In this document: positions 25,743 through 34,435 of the stretch, piece by piece
How the letters are laid out: every line of letters starts with the position of its first letter
Numbering within the stretch: position 1 is the first letter of the stretch
From: Marispirochaeta sp.
GTDB taxonomy: Bacteria > Spirochaetota > Spirochaetia > JC444 > Marispirochaetaceae
Reading direction: 5' to 3'
Length of the DNA: 64,000 nucleotides
NCBI RefSeq assembly: GCF_963668165.1
Contig: NZ_OY764211.1
Coordinates: forward strand, 310,001-374,000
Position numbers and translations under genes: made by a program
Notes under the pieces: model-generated
The model's database searches: none
What the model was told of the DNA's origin: nothing
The model's input: only the letters and a program-made list of their open reading frames with translations

Positions 25743-26504
25743 ATGAAAACCAGAATTGTCGGTATCTGTGGCGGTTCGGGTTCAGGTAAAACTACAGTAG
25801 TCAGGAAAATCGGAGAAACCTTCCCAGATTTTGTTTGCATACCCCAGGACAATTATTATAAGTCGGCCTATAATATAAGGGCACCTCTAAAAACGTGGTA
25901 TTTTTGCCATAGTCAAGGAGGGAAGATTTTGTAGCACCCGCAAACTCTTGTGGTAACAAGAGTTGAGGACTGCGGGAAATCTTGACGACGCAGGATATGG
26001 GGAAAAGAGTAGTTTTTAGAGGTGCCCATAAATAACACCAATATCACTCATGTAAATTTTGACCACCCCGATGCGTTTGATAACGAATTGGTTATAGATC
26101 ACCTGTCTTCTCTTCAAGACGGGAATACAATAGAAATGCCGCAGTATGACTTTGTACATCATAAACGACTGGAAAAAACGATCAAAGTTAACCCCCATAC
26201 CTTGATTATCTTTGAAGGAATTCTAATCTTTTTTGATAAACGGATCCGGGATCTTATTGATCTGAAGGTCTTTATTGATACCCCAGATGATATACGGTTT
26301 ATTCGCAGACTTCAGCGGGACATCCATGAACGGGGCCGAACAATGGATTCGGTAATCAAACAGTATCTGGAGAAGGTACGGCAAGGTCATTCCGGTTTTG
26401 TTGAACCGACAAAGCGCTACGCCGATATAATCATCCCTGAAGGTGGATTTAACGAAATAGCTCTGGAGGTGCTTATCTCCTTTTTACGTTCTGTCAGATC
26501 CTGA
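25743..26504 (+). pseudogene. udk: Uridine kinase, interrupted by a MITE-like insertion
   Basis: Uridine/cytidine kinase of the nucleotide salvage pathway, now split. The 5' part encodes [20 protein letters not shown] (Walker A) up to SAYNI. After the insertion the frame resumes with [20 protein letters not shown] and runs intact to [14 protein letters not shown] and the stop. Removing the 149-bp element plus one ATAA copy joins the halves exactly in frame into a 202-residue protein. The insertion adds 153 bp, a multiple of three, but brings a TAG at 25932-25934. The 3' part alone lacks Walker A and should be inactive. The rest of the gene shows no decay, which suggests a recent event. Confidence 0.92.
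25879..26027. mobile_element. 149-bp MITE-like element in the uridine kinase gene
   Basis: Perfect 16-bp terminal inverted repeats, GGGCACCTCTAAAAAC at 25879-25894 and its complement at 26012-26027. They are flanked by ATAA direct repeats (25875-25878 and 26028-26031), the target-site duplication. No transposase is encoded, so it would move with help from a full-length relative elsewhere. The middle is a large imperfect palindrome with ACTCTTGT/ACAAGAGT at its tip, CCCGCA/TGCGGG further out and AAGATTT/AAATCTT outside that. The parent IS family was not identified. Confidence 0.92.
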
Positions 26505-26508
26505 GAGC

Positions 26509-27372
26509 TTACCGTTCAATGGTCTCGTCAGTCAGAGGAAGTTCCGAAAGCCGATCTTTCAGGTAGCTGGAAAAGGATATCTTCGGAACAACAACGGCGG
26601 GTTTCGCTTCCACGGTCATCTCTTTGCCGGTTCCCGGGTGCTTAACCACTCTGGCTTTACGGGCTTCCTGCTGCTTGATGGCAAAACGCCCTATTCGTCC
26701 AAGGGGTACCTTCTCTCCAAGGCAGAGTCCGGTCTCGATAAGATAAAGAAAATCATCGATGATTGTCTTACATTCAGCAGCGGTTACACCGTTTTTTTTG
26801 GCCACATAGCGAACCATACTTTTCATGGTAAATTGATCAGGTACGGACGATGGATCAAGGTGCAGACTACGGTTCAGCTTCATGAAGCCGTTTGTCAGAT
26901 AAATTGTAGCCTCCCGAATGCGTTTTTCCTGCTCCTCCCTGGGGATATCCGATGAGCAGACAGCAAGCCGGTAAACAGGACTGGTTTTATTCAATCGACC
27001 CTCAGGGAAAGTAACTGGTTCTCCAACCGCTATGGACTTAGGAGATACGGATATCGTCTCGGTAAAAATATCAGGAACGTCGGTGCGGGTTTTTATGCTT
27101 GCGTATTCCAAAAGACGTTCATCTGTTCCGGGACCTATACTCAAAATTGAACCTGAGCTTGTCAGTGCCAGAATACCGTTTCCTTCTTCGGGTAAAACCT
27201 TCTTCTCCAGAATCATTCCAAGAGCTTCTGCCTGTTCGCGGAAAAGGATGTCCTTTTCCTCCCAAACTTTGGCAAGAAGTTCCAGGGAATCCTTGTTCTG
27301 CTCTGGTAAAAGTTTGACTAATGCTTCCAGATGCCGTCGGATTTCCGGGGGTAAACTTGAAAAAACCATCAT
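26509..27372 (-). CDS. Fusion of a novel N-terminal domain with an HU/IHF-like DNA-binding domain
   Basis: 287 residues. The C-terminal part (about 183-275) is HU-like: VAKKNGVTAAECKTIIDDFL, VPLGRIGRFAIKQQ and the DNA-arm motif KHPGTGKE, corresponding to RNPQTGEE of HU. The N-terminal 175 residues match no family I know but are clearly related to the whole product of the divergent gene at 27504 (SLELLAKVWEEKD, TSSGSILSIGPGTDE, YASIKTRTDVPDIF). This suggests a nucleoid-type protein with a sensing or partner-binding domain. ATG codons at 27372 and 27369 are both possible; GAGAGG lies just upstream. It is convergent with the broken uridine kinase gene. Confidence 0.8.
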   Translation of the reverse strand: MMVFSSLPPEIRRHLEALVKLLPEQNKDSLELLAKVWEEKDILFREQAEALGMILEKKVLPEEGNGILALTSSGSILSIGPGTDERLLEYASIKTRTDVPDIFTETISVSPKSIAVGEPVTFPEGRLNKTSPVYRLAVCSSDIPREEQEKRIREATIYLTNGFMKLNRSLHLDPSSVPDQFTMKSMVRYVAKKNGVTAAECKTIIDDFLYLIETGLCLGEKVPLGRIGRFAIKQQEARKARVVKHPGTGKEMTVEAKPAVVVPKISFSSYLKDRLSELPLTDETIER

Positions 27373-27503
27373 TGCCTCTCATTATTATAATATACTGACC
27401 CAGTCTTTGCTTATATAATATATATCTATTTTTCAAAAAATCCCAATATAAATGGATTAATCTGGAAAATAGCGTTACTTTAACCGGTAATGGAGGAAAT
27501 AAT

Positions 27504-28040
27504 ATGACTGAGTATTTCAATCAACTGGATGCTGCCATTGCCGAACACCTTAAGGGAATCCGGAAATCCCTCGAGATTGCAGATGATACTGAAGCCCTTG
27601 AAGTTCTGGCAAAGGCATGGATAGAGAAAGAAGACGCCTTTAATCGTCAGATCGACGAAAAAAGCATGGAGATCGTTGAGGAGTTTGATCCTGAAAGCGA
27701 AGACGGAGGTGTGCTGCTGCTGACCTACTCAGGATCATTGCTGAGCATTGGTCCGTGTCAGGATAACGTAAGAAGCGCCAGTTATGCCAGTATCGGTCTC
27801 CGACAGGATGTTCCGGAATTTGCTGAAACAGAGGACGCAGAACTGGAAGAACCGGTACGAACAGGAAATCTCGCGCGGTTTGTTCGAGGACCGGTACAAA
27901 GCAGTTCAAAGATATACAAAATGGCAATCTTTAAAGAGGAGATGGATGCCCAGGAAGAAGAAGAGCTTCTTGCGGAGGTAACCCAGATTCTCGCAGAAGA
28001 TTTTACCGAAGTAAACCGTACTATCATCGCCGGTGAATAA
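27504..28040 (+). CDS. Stand-alone paralogue of the novel domain fused to HU next door
   Basis: 178 residues, unknown function. It aligns along most of its length with the N-terminal domain of the HU fusion: EALEVLAKAWIEKEDAF, LLLTYSGSLLSIGPCQD, YASIGLRQDVPEFAET, SKIYKMAIFKEEM and DFTEVNRTI. It has no HU domain, no signal peptide and no membrane segment, and is acidic. The ATG has a strong GGAGG. It heads a run of five same-strand genes ending at 33259 (phosphatase, kinase, FHA, VWA-FHA) and shares a 131-bp AT-rich divergent promoter region with the HU fusion. Confidence 0.8.
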   Translation: MTEYFNQLDAAIAEHLKGIRKSLEIADDTEALEVLAKAWIEKEDAFNRQIDEKSMEIVEEFDPESEDGGVLLLTYSGSLLSIGPCQDNVRSASYASIGLRQDVPEFAETEDAELEEPVRTGNLARFVRGPVQSSSKIYKMAIFKEEMDAQEEEELLAEVTQILAEDFTEVNRTIIAGE

Positions 28041-28059
28041 AAGCTTCCGATAAATAAGA

Positions 28060-29082
28060 ATGGTAGTCCAACAGGAATTAATCCAAAATTTGAAAAAACT
28101 ACGCGACTCGAAAAGCCCTCCAGGATGTGATGTCCTGGAGGGTGAGCTGCAAAGCGCCATTGGCATTTTTAACAGTCTGTCATGGAAGGTTCGTCCTCCG
28201 GATGACTCCTTTGGTCCGGGAGGGCTTGTTCGGCTGCTGCCGAACCTTCCTACCCTGATAATTCCGGATCTTCACGGACGGCGGGGTTTTTTTTATCAGG
28301 CCCTGACTATGCCTTTGTTCCAAGGTGGAAGTTTTCTGGAGCTTTTATATGAAAAGAAAGGGAGTGTGGTTTGCGTTGGCGACGCGTTCCATGGAGAATC
28401 CCCTGTCCGAGAGAGATGGAATGAAGCCTACGATGAGTTTCTTACGGGGTTCAAGAAACGGAAGGCCATGAACCATGAGATGGCAGATAATCTGGGACTG
28501 CTGCAGATGATCCTGACTTTGATGCAGTTATTCCCGGAGAACTTCTTCTTTCTTAAGGGAAACCATGAGAATATAGATAACGAATTTGGCCGGGGAAACT
28601 ATCCTTTCAGAAAGTTCGTGAATGAAGGAGAAATGGTCAAGCTGTGGACCCAGCGTTTTCTCGGTGATAATTGTTTACAGCTCTTAAAACAGTATGAGAA
28701 CTTACTGCCCCTGGCCGCAGAGGGAGACGGTTTTCTTGTTACTCATGCGGAACCTGCGCAGGGTTTTTCCAGGGATAAGATAATAAACGCGTACAGGAAT
28801 GATGATGTTCTTTATGGTCTTACGTGGACAGATAATGGAGAAGCCCAATCGGGCTCGGTGGCAGAAACCCTTGCGAGTTTTTTCCCGGGCCGGGATAGAT
28901 CAATCTGTTTCGGAGGACACAGACCAGTGAACGGATACTTTTCCCTGCGAAACGGAGACCGATACATACAGATTAACCATCCTGTTGCAGAGCTTGTGGC
29001 CCTTGTTCGACGGGGTGAAGACTTTAATCCCGCAGAACAAATTGTGCGGATCGATACTGTTAACGGGGGGCGGAGGAGATAG
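28060..29082 (+). CDS. Calcineurin-like (PPP-type) metallophosphoesterase
   Basis: Probable Ser/Thr protein phosphatase. The metal motifs occur in PPP order: IIPDLHG (near 68), VGDAFHGE (near 106), LKGNHEN (near 166), LVTHAEP (near 230) and FGGHRPV (near 287). At 340 residues it is longer than minimal PPP enzymes, and the first 50 residues are an unplaced helical extension. It ends one base before the kinase start at 29084, so phosphatase and kinase are probably co-expressed and opposed. Other phosphoesterase substrates cannot be ruled out. Confidence 0.82.
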   Translation: MVVQQELIQNLKKLRDSKSPPGCDVLEGELQSAIGIFNSLSWKVRPPDDSFGPGGLVRLLPNLPTLIIPDLHGRRGFFYQALTMPLFQGGSFLELLYEKKGSVVCVGDAFHGESPVRERWNEAYDEFLTGFKKRKAMNHEMADNLGLLQMILTLMQLFPENFFFLKGNHENIDNEFGRGNYPFRKFVNEGEMVKLWTQRFLGDNCLQLLKQYENLLPLAAEGDGFLVTHAEPAQGFSRDKIINAYRNDDVLYGLTWTDNGEAQSGSVAETLASFFPGRDRSICFGGHRPVNGYFSLRNGDRYIQINHPVAELVALVRRGEDFNPAEQIVRIDTVNGGRRR

Positions 29083-29083
29083 G

Positions 29084-30976
29084 ATGGCCAGGCAACCGGA
29101 TAAAATTGACAAGTACAGCGAAGTAAGCCTGATCGCCCGCGGAGGAATGGGGGCTGTATACAAGGCTTTGCACCCAACTCTTAACCGGCCGGTAATATTG
29201 AAGAAACTGACCCTTCGCGGACAAAGTTCTTTCGCCGAGCGTTTTAAGCGGGAAGCCCGCATACTGATGGATTTCCGGCACGATGATATCGTTACCGTTT
29301 TTGATCATTTTAAACAGGGAAGTTCATACTATATAGTCATGGAATATGTGGAGGGGAGTTCTCTGGAAGAACTGCTGCGGGAACACAGGTATCTTGATTC
29401 CCTTATCTGTGCCTATATCGTTCTTCATTCTGCCAGAGCTCTTGAATATGCACATCGCAGAGGTGTCATACACAGGGATATCAAACCGGCGAATATTCTC
29501 ATTTCCCGGGAAGGTTCCATTAAGCTGGCAGATTTTGGTATTGCAGCTTCCGCTGATGATTCCGATTCGGCCCTCACCAGTGACGGCATGACCCTTGGAA
29601 CCCCCTCGTATATGGCGCCCGAACAGTTTGAAAACTCAAGGAACGTAGATTCAAAGGCAGACATTTATGCTCTTGGCATCATGACCTACGAAATGAGTAC
29701 CGGTAAGCGGCCCTATCCCGGGGGATTTACACCGGACCTTATACACGCAAAACAGAAGGGAAAATACAAGCGGCCGACGTATTTTGTCCCGGGGATAGCA
29801 AGGCCGCTGATGAAGATAATCCGGGGCTCAATGCGGAGTTCCCGAAAACGCAGGTATCACAATGTAGAACCGATAATAAGACAGGCCAGGAAGGTACTGG
29901 AACCCTATAATCAGGATGAGGTAAGGAATCTTCTCGGCGCAATGGTACGGAAGGATAAAGAGCTGCCTGTACTAAAACCGCGTAAGCAGCGCTTTCGATT
30001 CATCCTGCGGTGGATTACGATCTTGTGCGGTACGGGATTATTATTATGGGGCCTGTATGAAAGTACGCTTTTTCAACCCCTTTTTTTGGGAAGCACCCAT
30101 GGACGACTGCGGCTTGCGGTTGAGGTTCCCAAACTTGAGGGGGTCTATGCGGGACAGGCCGTAAATGCAGCACTATTTTCTGATGATAGCAGGGACATAC
30201 CCCAGGTATCGAAGCCCTTCCTGTTTCCTGTTTTCTTTTCATCCTCTGATCAGACCCGCAGGTATACAAGTCTACCGCGTATGCTCCCCTCGGGAATGTA
30301 CCGGATAAAGATACTCTACGCAGGTCAGATTTACTGGAAATCTTTTTATCTTCCACCCGTCAAAGCAGCCGTTCAAGGAGGACTTTTCTCCGAGACCTTG
30401 GAGTACGTTCAGCTTCCGAAGGTTGAGACAGGACCGGTAGAGATTTCATTCAGTATATTTGATGCTATTCGTGAAAAATCTCTCAATGATGTATCACGGG
30501 CTTATGTAATGACTGATAATGGAACAGTCCCTCTCTCTCAAATCCCGGAAATTACCTCCGGACGGGTATGGCGGTTTCTTATCCGCTCTGATGGGTACAT
30601 CGAGCAGCTCTATTCCCTGTATCTGGATCCCCGGGAAAGCCACGTAAGCATAAACGCTGCCTTGCTCCCCCGTCCGGCGATATTACGCATTACCAGCAAC
30701 TTGCAGGATGTAAGAATCAGGATTAACGGATCTTCTCATATAAGCGCCTACATTGCGAATCCGGAAGGCGGCTATCGAGTTACCTCTGTAGAGTTTAATC
30801 CTGCGGTCGGTGAAAGATTCTCAGTTCCCCCTGGTCGATATCGTATTTCTTTTGAGATTAAAGGAAGCAGGGCAGTCTATGATGTCAACCTTGCTTCAGA
30901 CGAAACAGCTTCGCTTGTTTGTACAATGGAGAATGGGGCTCTCAGCATAGAACGAGAACCCCGGTTAAGGAGATAA
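29084..30976 (+). CDS. PknB-like serine/threonine protein kinase with extracytoplasmic PEGA-like region
   Basis: The Hanks-type kinase domain is at about 10-280: ARGGMGAVYKA (P-loop), VILKKL (Lys), VIHRDIKPANILIS (catalytic loop), ADFGIAA and GTPSYMAPEQF. A single transmembrane segment lies near 304-330 (FILRWITILCGTGLLLWG). The outer part is beta-rich and ends in a PEGA-like unit (FSVPPGRYRISFEIKGSRAV). No PASTA repeats are present, so the ligand differs from that of Gram-positive PknB. ATG 29084 is chosen for GGAGGAGA upstream. It is followed after 7 bases by an FHA protein, the usual reader of phospho-threonine. Confidence 0.92.
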   Translation: MARQPDKIDKYSEVSLIARGGMGAVYKALHPTLNRPVILKKLTLRGQSSFAERFKREARILMDFRHDDIVTVFDHFKQGSSYYIVMEYVEGSSLEELLREHRYLDSLICAYIVLHSARALEYAHRRGVIHRDIKPANILISREGSIKLADFGIAASADDSDSALTSDGMTLGTPSYMAPEQFENSRNVDSKADIYALGIMTYEMSTGKRPYPGGFTPDLIHAKQKGKYKRPTYFVPGIARPLMKIIRGSMRSSRKRRYHNVEPIIRQARKVLEPYNQDEVRNLLGAMVRKDKELPVLKPRKQRFRFILRWITILCGTGLLLWGLYESTLFQPLFLGSTHGRLRLAVEVPKLEGVYAGQAVNAALFSDDSRDIPQVSKPFLFPVFFSSSDQTRRYTSLPRMLPSGMYRIKILYAGQIYWKSFYLPPVKAAVQGGLFSETLEYVQLPKVETGPVEISFSIFDAIREKSLNDVSRAYVMTDNGTVPLSQIPEITSGRVWRFLIRSDGYIEQLYSLYLDPRESHVSINAALLPRPAILRITSNLQDVRIRINGSSHISAYIANPEGGYRVTSVEFNPAVGERFSVPPGRYRISFEIKGSRAVYDVNLASDETASLVCTMENGALSIEREPRLRR

Positions 30977-30983
30977 AGATTTT

Positions 30984-31865
30984 ATGACAAGAACTGTAAA
31001 GAAAATCCTCTATATTTTATTGGGTTTCGCCGCGGGTTGTCTTGTGTGGATTGTAATTGAGCCTTTTATGGCTGTGGGCGGCGGTACTTTTTATCTTCGG
31101 CTGATTATGCAGGGAGGACTGATCGGGGCGGTTTACGGCGCTGTGTTGGGATCAGGAGAGGGTATCTCTGTTTCTATTCCCCGAAAAGCCCTTATGGGTG
31201 TTGCCTTGGGCTTCGGGATTGGCTTTGCTGCGGGAACAGCAGCCATACTGATTGCACAGGCAATGCTTCTGATTCTTGCAAGTTCCGGAAGTGCATCAAT
31301 CGCGGATATTACCGGACGACATCTACCCCTGGCCAGAATTCTTGGTTGGACAATCATGGGGGCAGTCCTTGGTACCATCGAAGGCATACGGGCAAGATCG
31401 ATACGACGGGCTCTTTTTGGTATAGCAGGCGGAACCCTGGGTGGACTTGCCGGAGGCCTGATCTTTGAGGGATTAAACACTACAAACATTTCAGTCTCTC
31501 TGCTGCGGCTTTTTGGATTCTGCTTATTGGGGATCTTTATTGGAGGGGGCTTCAGCTTTCTGGAATCCCTGGGCCGTTTTGGTATCTTGAAAGTCATGAA
31601 TGGGAAATACAAAGGTAAGGAATTTATTCTGTCTAAAAGAAACATCAGTATAGGGACAGAAAACCGTTGTGACATTTCTATTCCCGGGGACCCAGACATC
31701 AAGGCTGTACATGCCCACATCGTCAGGAAAAACAGGGAAATGGCGGTGGAAAGAAAAACCGATAAGGCCCCGCTTTTGGTTAATGATAAAAGCTGCGAGG
31801 TTCAGCGTTTAAAATACGAAGATGTTATCCGTATTGGTAATACGGTTATTCGTTTTTTACCCTGA
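30984..31865 (+). CDS. Multi-pass membrane protein with C-terminal FHA domain
   Basis: 293 residues. The first 200 contain about six glycine-rich hydrophobic segments with repeated GxxxG-like spacing (AVYGAVLGSGEG, GVALGFGIGFAAGTAA, GIAGGTLGGLAGGLIF). The cytoplasmic C-terminus (about 205-293) is an FHA domain: FILSKRNISIGTENRCDISI, then AVHAHIVRKN and YEDVIRIGNTVIRFL. FHA domains bind phospho-threonine, so it is a likely target or effector of the adjacent kinase. It sits 7 bases downstream of the kinase gene, and the longer open frame of the next gene overlaps its stop. Confidence 0.85.
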   Translation: MTRTVKKILYILLGFAAGCLVWIVIEPFMAVGGGTFYLRLIMQGGLIGAVYGAVLGSGEGISVSIPRKALMGVALGFGIGFAAGTAAILIAQAMLLILASSGSASIADITGRHLPLARILGWTIMGAVLGTIEGIRARSIRRALFGIAGGTLGGLAGGLIFEGLNTTNISVSLLRLFGFCLLGIFIGGGFSFLESLGRFGILKVMNGKYKGKEFILSKRNISIGTENRCDISIPGDPDIKAVHAHIVRKNREMAVERKTDKAPLLVNDKSCEVQRLKYEDVIRIGNTVIRFLP

Positions 31866-31885
31866 TGATAATCTATGGAGTTGCT

Positions 31886-33259
31886 ATGAAAAGGCTGATA
31901 CTTATTGCATATATGGTTCTGTTTACTGCGGCAGTCTGGGGACAGTCTGTCGAGATTACCCAGATAGAAAATCGTCAGCTCCTGGTTGACGGTACTCTGG
32001 ATATCTATTTTTTACTCAGAAACGCCGAGGGAGAACCTGCCACGGTACCCAATGATGCAGAACCGGAGCTCTTTGTTCTGGACGGCGGAAAACGTTTGCC
32101 GCAAAAAATTCTGTCCCTGGAGCAGGAAGCTCCCCGACGACAGGGGATTAGTTTTCTCTTGCTCGTAGATAATTCCGGATCCATGCACGACGAATATCTT
32201 GGCGATACCATCCGCTTTGAGACTGCCAAATTCGCGGTGGAGCAGTTTCTGCAGGATATTGATAATCCACTCGATAAAGTTGGCCTATCGGCTTTTAATA
32301 CCTTCTATTCACCCATGGTTCCTGTTAGTCCGGTTTCCTCTCAATTCGAGACAGCACTGAACAGCATGAACAGACCAATACGGGAACATTCCTACACGGA
32401 ATTGTACCGGGGAATTCAGGAGGCTGCATTTGATCTGGCTGATTACCGGGGAAGGCGGGCGATAATCGTTTTATCCGATGGTGAGAACTTTCCGTATACC
32501 CTTTCCGGGAATCCGCATCCGATGTACGGAGAAGAGGATTTCAGCCATTTGGATGCCCTTGATACATTAATTGACGAAGGGATAAGCCTCTATGCTGTTC
32601 ACATTGGAGACACCAAGGATCCGCAGCTTGACGATATCGCCAAAAACAGCGGTGGCAGGAGCTTTACAGCAAAAAACCGAGGAAATCTAATGGATGTGTA
32701 TCTTTTAATTCGCGACGAGATACAACAGGAATATAAATTGAGCTTTCGTCCCCCTTACAATGGTTCTGATACGAATAGTGTCGAGCTGAAGATCGAGGAC
32801 AAGAGGGCTGCAGCAGAATACTATGTTCCCCATTTCCTTGGAGAGTATCCCGATTCTCTAGGATGGTTTGTGATTATACCCTTACTGATCGCGGCGGGAC
32901 TTATAAGTATTCTTTTTCTTTATGCCTGGGAGAAACCTGCAAAAGGAGCGGAGATAAACCTGCTTTCCGCCGGAAGAAGCTTCTCGCCCAGGACACGAGT
33001 TAATCTTACAAAAGAGGTAACGGTTATTGGTGCCGGGCAGAACGCAGATATGACCATAGCTGGAAACCCTGCAATGAGGGAATCCCACGCAACCGTTATG
33101 TTTGACAAAAACTCCGGTAATTATACCGTTGCCGCGGATGTTGAATTCAGGGTGAATAACCGTCTAAAAAAGAGTCATACCCTGAAGAGCGGGGACGTTC
33201 TTGATTTTGATGGAACTACTGTCGTATTCGATAAACCGACAGAACATAAAAAAACCTGA
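31886..33259 (+). CDS. VWA domain protein with transmembrane segment and C-terminal FHA-like domain
   Basis: A signal peptide (LILIAYMVLFTAAVWG) precedes a short beta domain and a von Willebrand A domain with a complete MIDAS start, LLLVDNSGSM (near 91-100), and AIIVLSDGEN. A transmembrane helix follows at about 326-350 (WFVIIPLLIAAGLISILFLYAW), then an FHA-like domain (VTVIGAGQNADMTI, RESHATVMFDKNSG, LKSGDVLDFDGTTVVF). The VWA part is outside and the FHA part inside, so the protein could pass signals across the membrane. Start 31886 is set by GGAG seven bases upstream; an in-frame ATG lies at 31865. Last gene of the kinase locus. Confidence 0.87.
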   Translation: MKRLILIAYMVLFTAAVWGQSVEITQIENRQLLVDGTLDIYFLLRNAEGEPATVPNDAEPELFVLDGGKRLPQKILSLEQEAPRRQGISFLLLVDNSGSMHDEYLGDTIRFETAKFAVEQFLQDIDNPLDKVGLSAFNTFYSPMVPVSPVSSQFETALNSMNRPIREHSYTELYRGIQEAAFDLADYRGRRAIIVLSDGENFPYTLSGNPHPMYGEEDFSHLDALDTLIDEGISLYAVHIGDTKDPQLDDIAKNSGGRSFTAKNRGNLMDVYLLIRDEIQQEYKLSFRPPYNGSDTNSVELKIEDKRAAAEYYVPHFLGEYPDSLGWFVIIPLLIAAGLISILFLYAWEKPAKGAEINLLSAGRSFSPRTRVNLTKEVTVIGAGQNADMTIAGNPAMRESHATVMFDKNSGNYTVAADVEFRVNNRLKKSHTLKSGDVLDFDGTTVVFDKPTEHKKT

Positions 33260-33283
33260 GAACTGAATAAGCTCTCAGGTTTT
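33251..33283. terminator. Bidirectional terminator between the VWA gene and tRNA-Asn
   Basis: An 11-bp perfect stem (AAAACCTGAGA with its complement at 33273-33283) with A and T runs on its two sides. It can end transcription from the kinase locus on the plus strand and from tRNA-Asn on the minus strand. Confidence 0.85.
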
Positions 33284-33286
33284 TCG

Positions 33287-33359
33287 CTCCCCCGGACAGA
33301 CTCGAACTGCCGACCTAGTGGTTAACAGCCACCCGCTCTACCGACTGAGCTACAGGGGA
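33287..33359 (-). tRNA. tRNA-Asn (anticodon GTT)
   Basis: A 73-nt cloverleaf on the minus strand. The acceptor TCCCCTG pairs with CGGGGGA (one T-G pair). The anticodon loop reads CTGTTAAC with GTT, and the T arm is CAGTTCGAGTCTG. Its promoter and terminator are both visible. Confidence 0.95.
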
Positions 33360-33380
33360 ATGTCCCAAGTGACGATGGGA

Positions 33381-33409
33381 AATATACATGAGGCGGAGAT
33401 ATCTGTCAA
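33381..33409 (-). promoter_or_regulatory. Promoter of tRNA-Asn
   Basis: On the minus strand, TTGACA (33404-33409) and TATATT (33381-33386) with 17 bp spacing lie 21 bases before the tRNA. Confidence 0.8.
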
Positions 33410-33445
33410 TACTATGCCGTAAAAAGATTTTGCTTTTTTACAGGC

Positions 33446-34417
33446 TCATCTTATTTGATAATGCAGTTCTGAGCCACAGGAGTCGCATATGCTTCCACTC
33501 CTGTTGAGAATACGGACCCGGTACCCGCTGCGTTGTATCAGGGTAGTGCCGCAGCGTGGGCAGACGGTATCGGCCGCGGAGCCTGTATTGCCCTGGTATA
33601 CGTAGTTCAGTACCTGCCGGGCACGTGTCGTTATCCGGTCCATAGATTCAATTGTTGTCGCTGGCATGTTTGATTTATAGTTTGGGAAATAACGGCTTAG
33701 ATGCAGGGGGATATTTTTATTTACATCTGTAATAAAGTCCAAAAGGCCCTCAATTTCTTCGGGATCGTCATTTTTGCCGGGAACAAGGAGTGTTGTCAGC
33801 TCCAGATGACAGCGGTTCGCGGCAAAAATGATTGCATTTTTGACCGCATCCAGATCGCCTTTAAGTTCTCTCCGGTAATAGTCAGGATTATAACTTTTCA
33901 GGTCAATGTTTGCCGCATCCATTACCGAAAAAAGTTCCTCTGCAGGAGCAGGATTCAGCATACCGTTTGTCACAATTACATTGGCAATACCGGCTTCTCT
34001 GGCAAGCCTGGCGCAGTCCATGCAGTATTCAAAGTGTACAAGGGGTTCGGAATAGGTGTAGCTGATACTGTGGCAGCCTGATTCCCTGGCCTTTTTTATG
34101 GTTTCCTCAGGTGACGTATGGGCAGAATTTTCCTGCACTCGCTGAGATATGTTATAATTCTGGCAGAAGGGGCAGCGTAAGTTGCACCCCCAGAATCCGA
34201 TGGAAAAACTCATGGTTCCGGGAAGAAAATGAAAAATTGGCTTCTTTTCTATTGGGTCAATACCGCCGGAAGAGATAGCTCCGTAAAACGGCAAAGACAG
34301 CTCTCCGTTCCGGTTTTCCCGAACTCCGCAGAACCCCCGTTTACCGGAGCTGATTCTGCAGTGGTGGGGACAGAGCGCACATTCCAGTGTGTTTGTGTGT
34401 GAAACCGTGTATGACAC
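33446..34417 (-). CDS. amrS: Radical SAM protein of the AmmeMemoRadiSam/PflA-like group
   Basis: 323 residues. The 4Fe-4S/SAM motif is GCNLRCPFCQNYNIS (CxxxCxxC form). An N-terminal CALCPHHCRISSGKRGFCGVR cysteine cluster is typical of the AmrS family. The end holds a zinc ribbon (CPRCGTTL and CDSCGSEL). Other conserved features are SISYTYSEPLVHFEYCMD and NGMLNPAP. The chemistry of the family is not settled, and the partner genes AmmeMemo A and B are not in this window. The start is GTG with AAGGAC upstream. Confidence 0.82.
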   Translation of the reverse strand: MSYTVSHTNTLECALCPHHCRISSGKRGFCGVRENRNGELSLPFYGAISSGGIDPIEKKPIFHFLPGTMSFSIGFWGCNLRCPFCQNYNISQRVQENSAHTSPEETIKKARESGCHSISYTYSEPLVHFEYCMDCARLAREAGIANVIVTNGMLNPAPAEELFSVMDAANIDLKSYNPDYYRRELKGDLDAVKNAIIFAANRCHLELTTLLVPGKNDDPEEIEGLLDFITDVNKNIPLHLSRYFPNYKSNMPATTIESMDRITTRARQVLNYVYQGNTGSAADTVCPRCGTTLIQRSGYRVRILNRSGSICDSCGSELHYQIR

Positions 34418-34435
34418 GGACTGCGTCCTTTGCTT

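Noticed and set aside
26022..26504. A separate 160-residue gene after the MITE
   Set aside because: It is the 3' part of uridine kinase; it lacks the ATP-binding loop and its ATG lies in the insertion's end.
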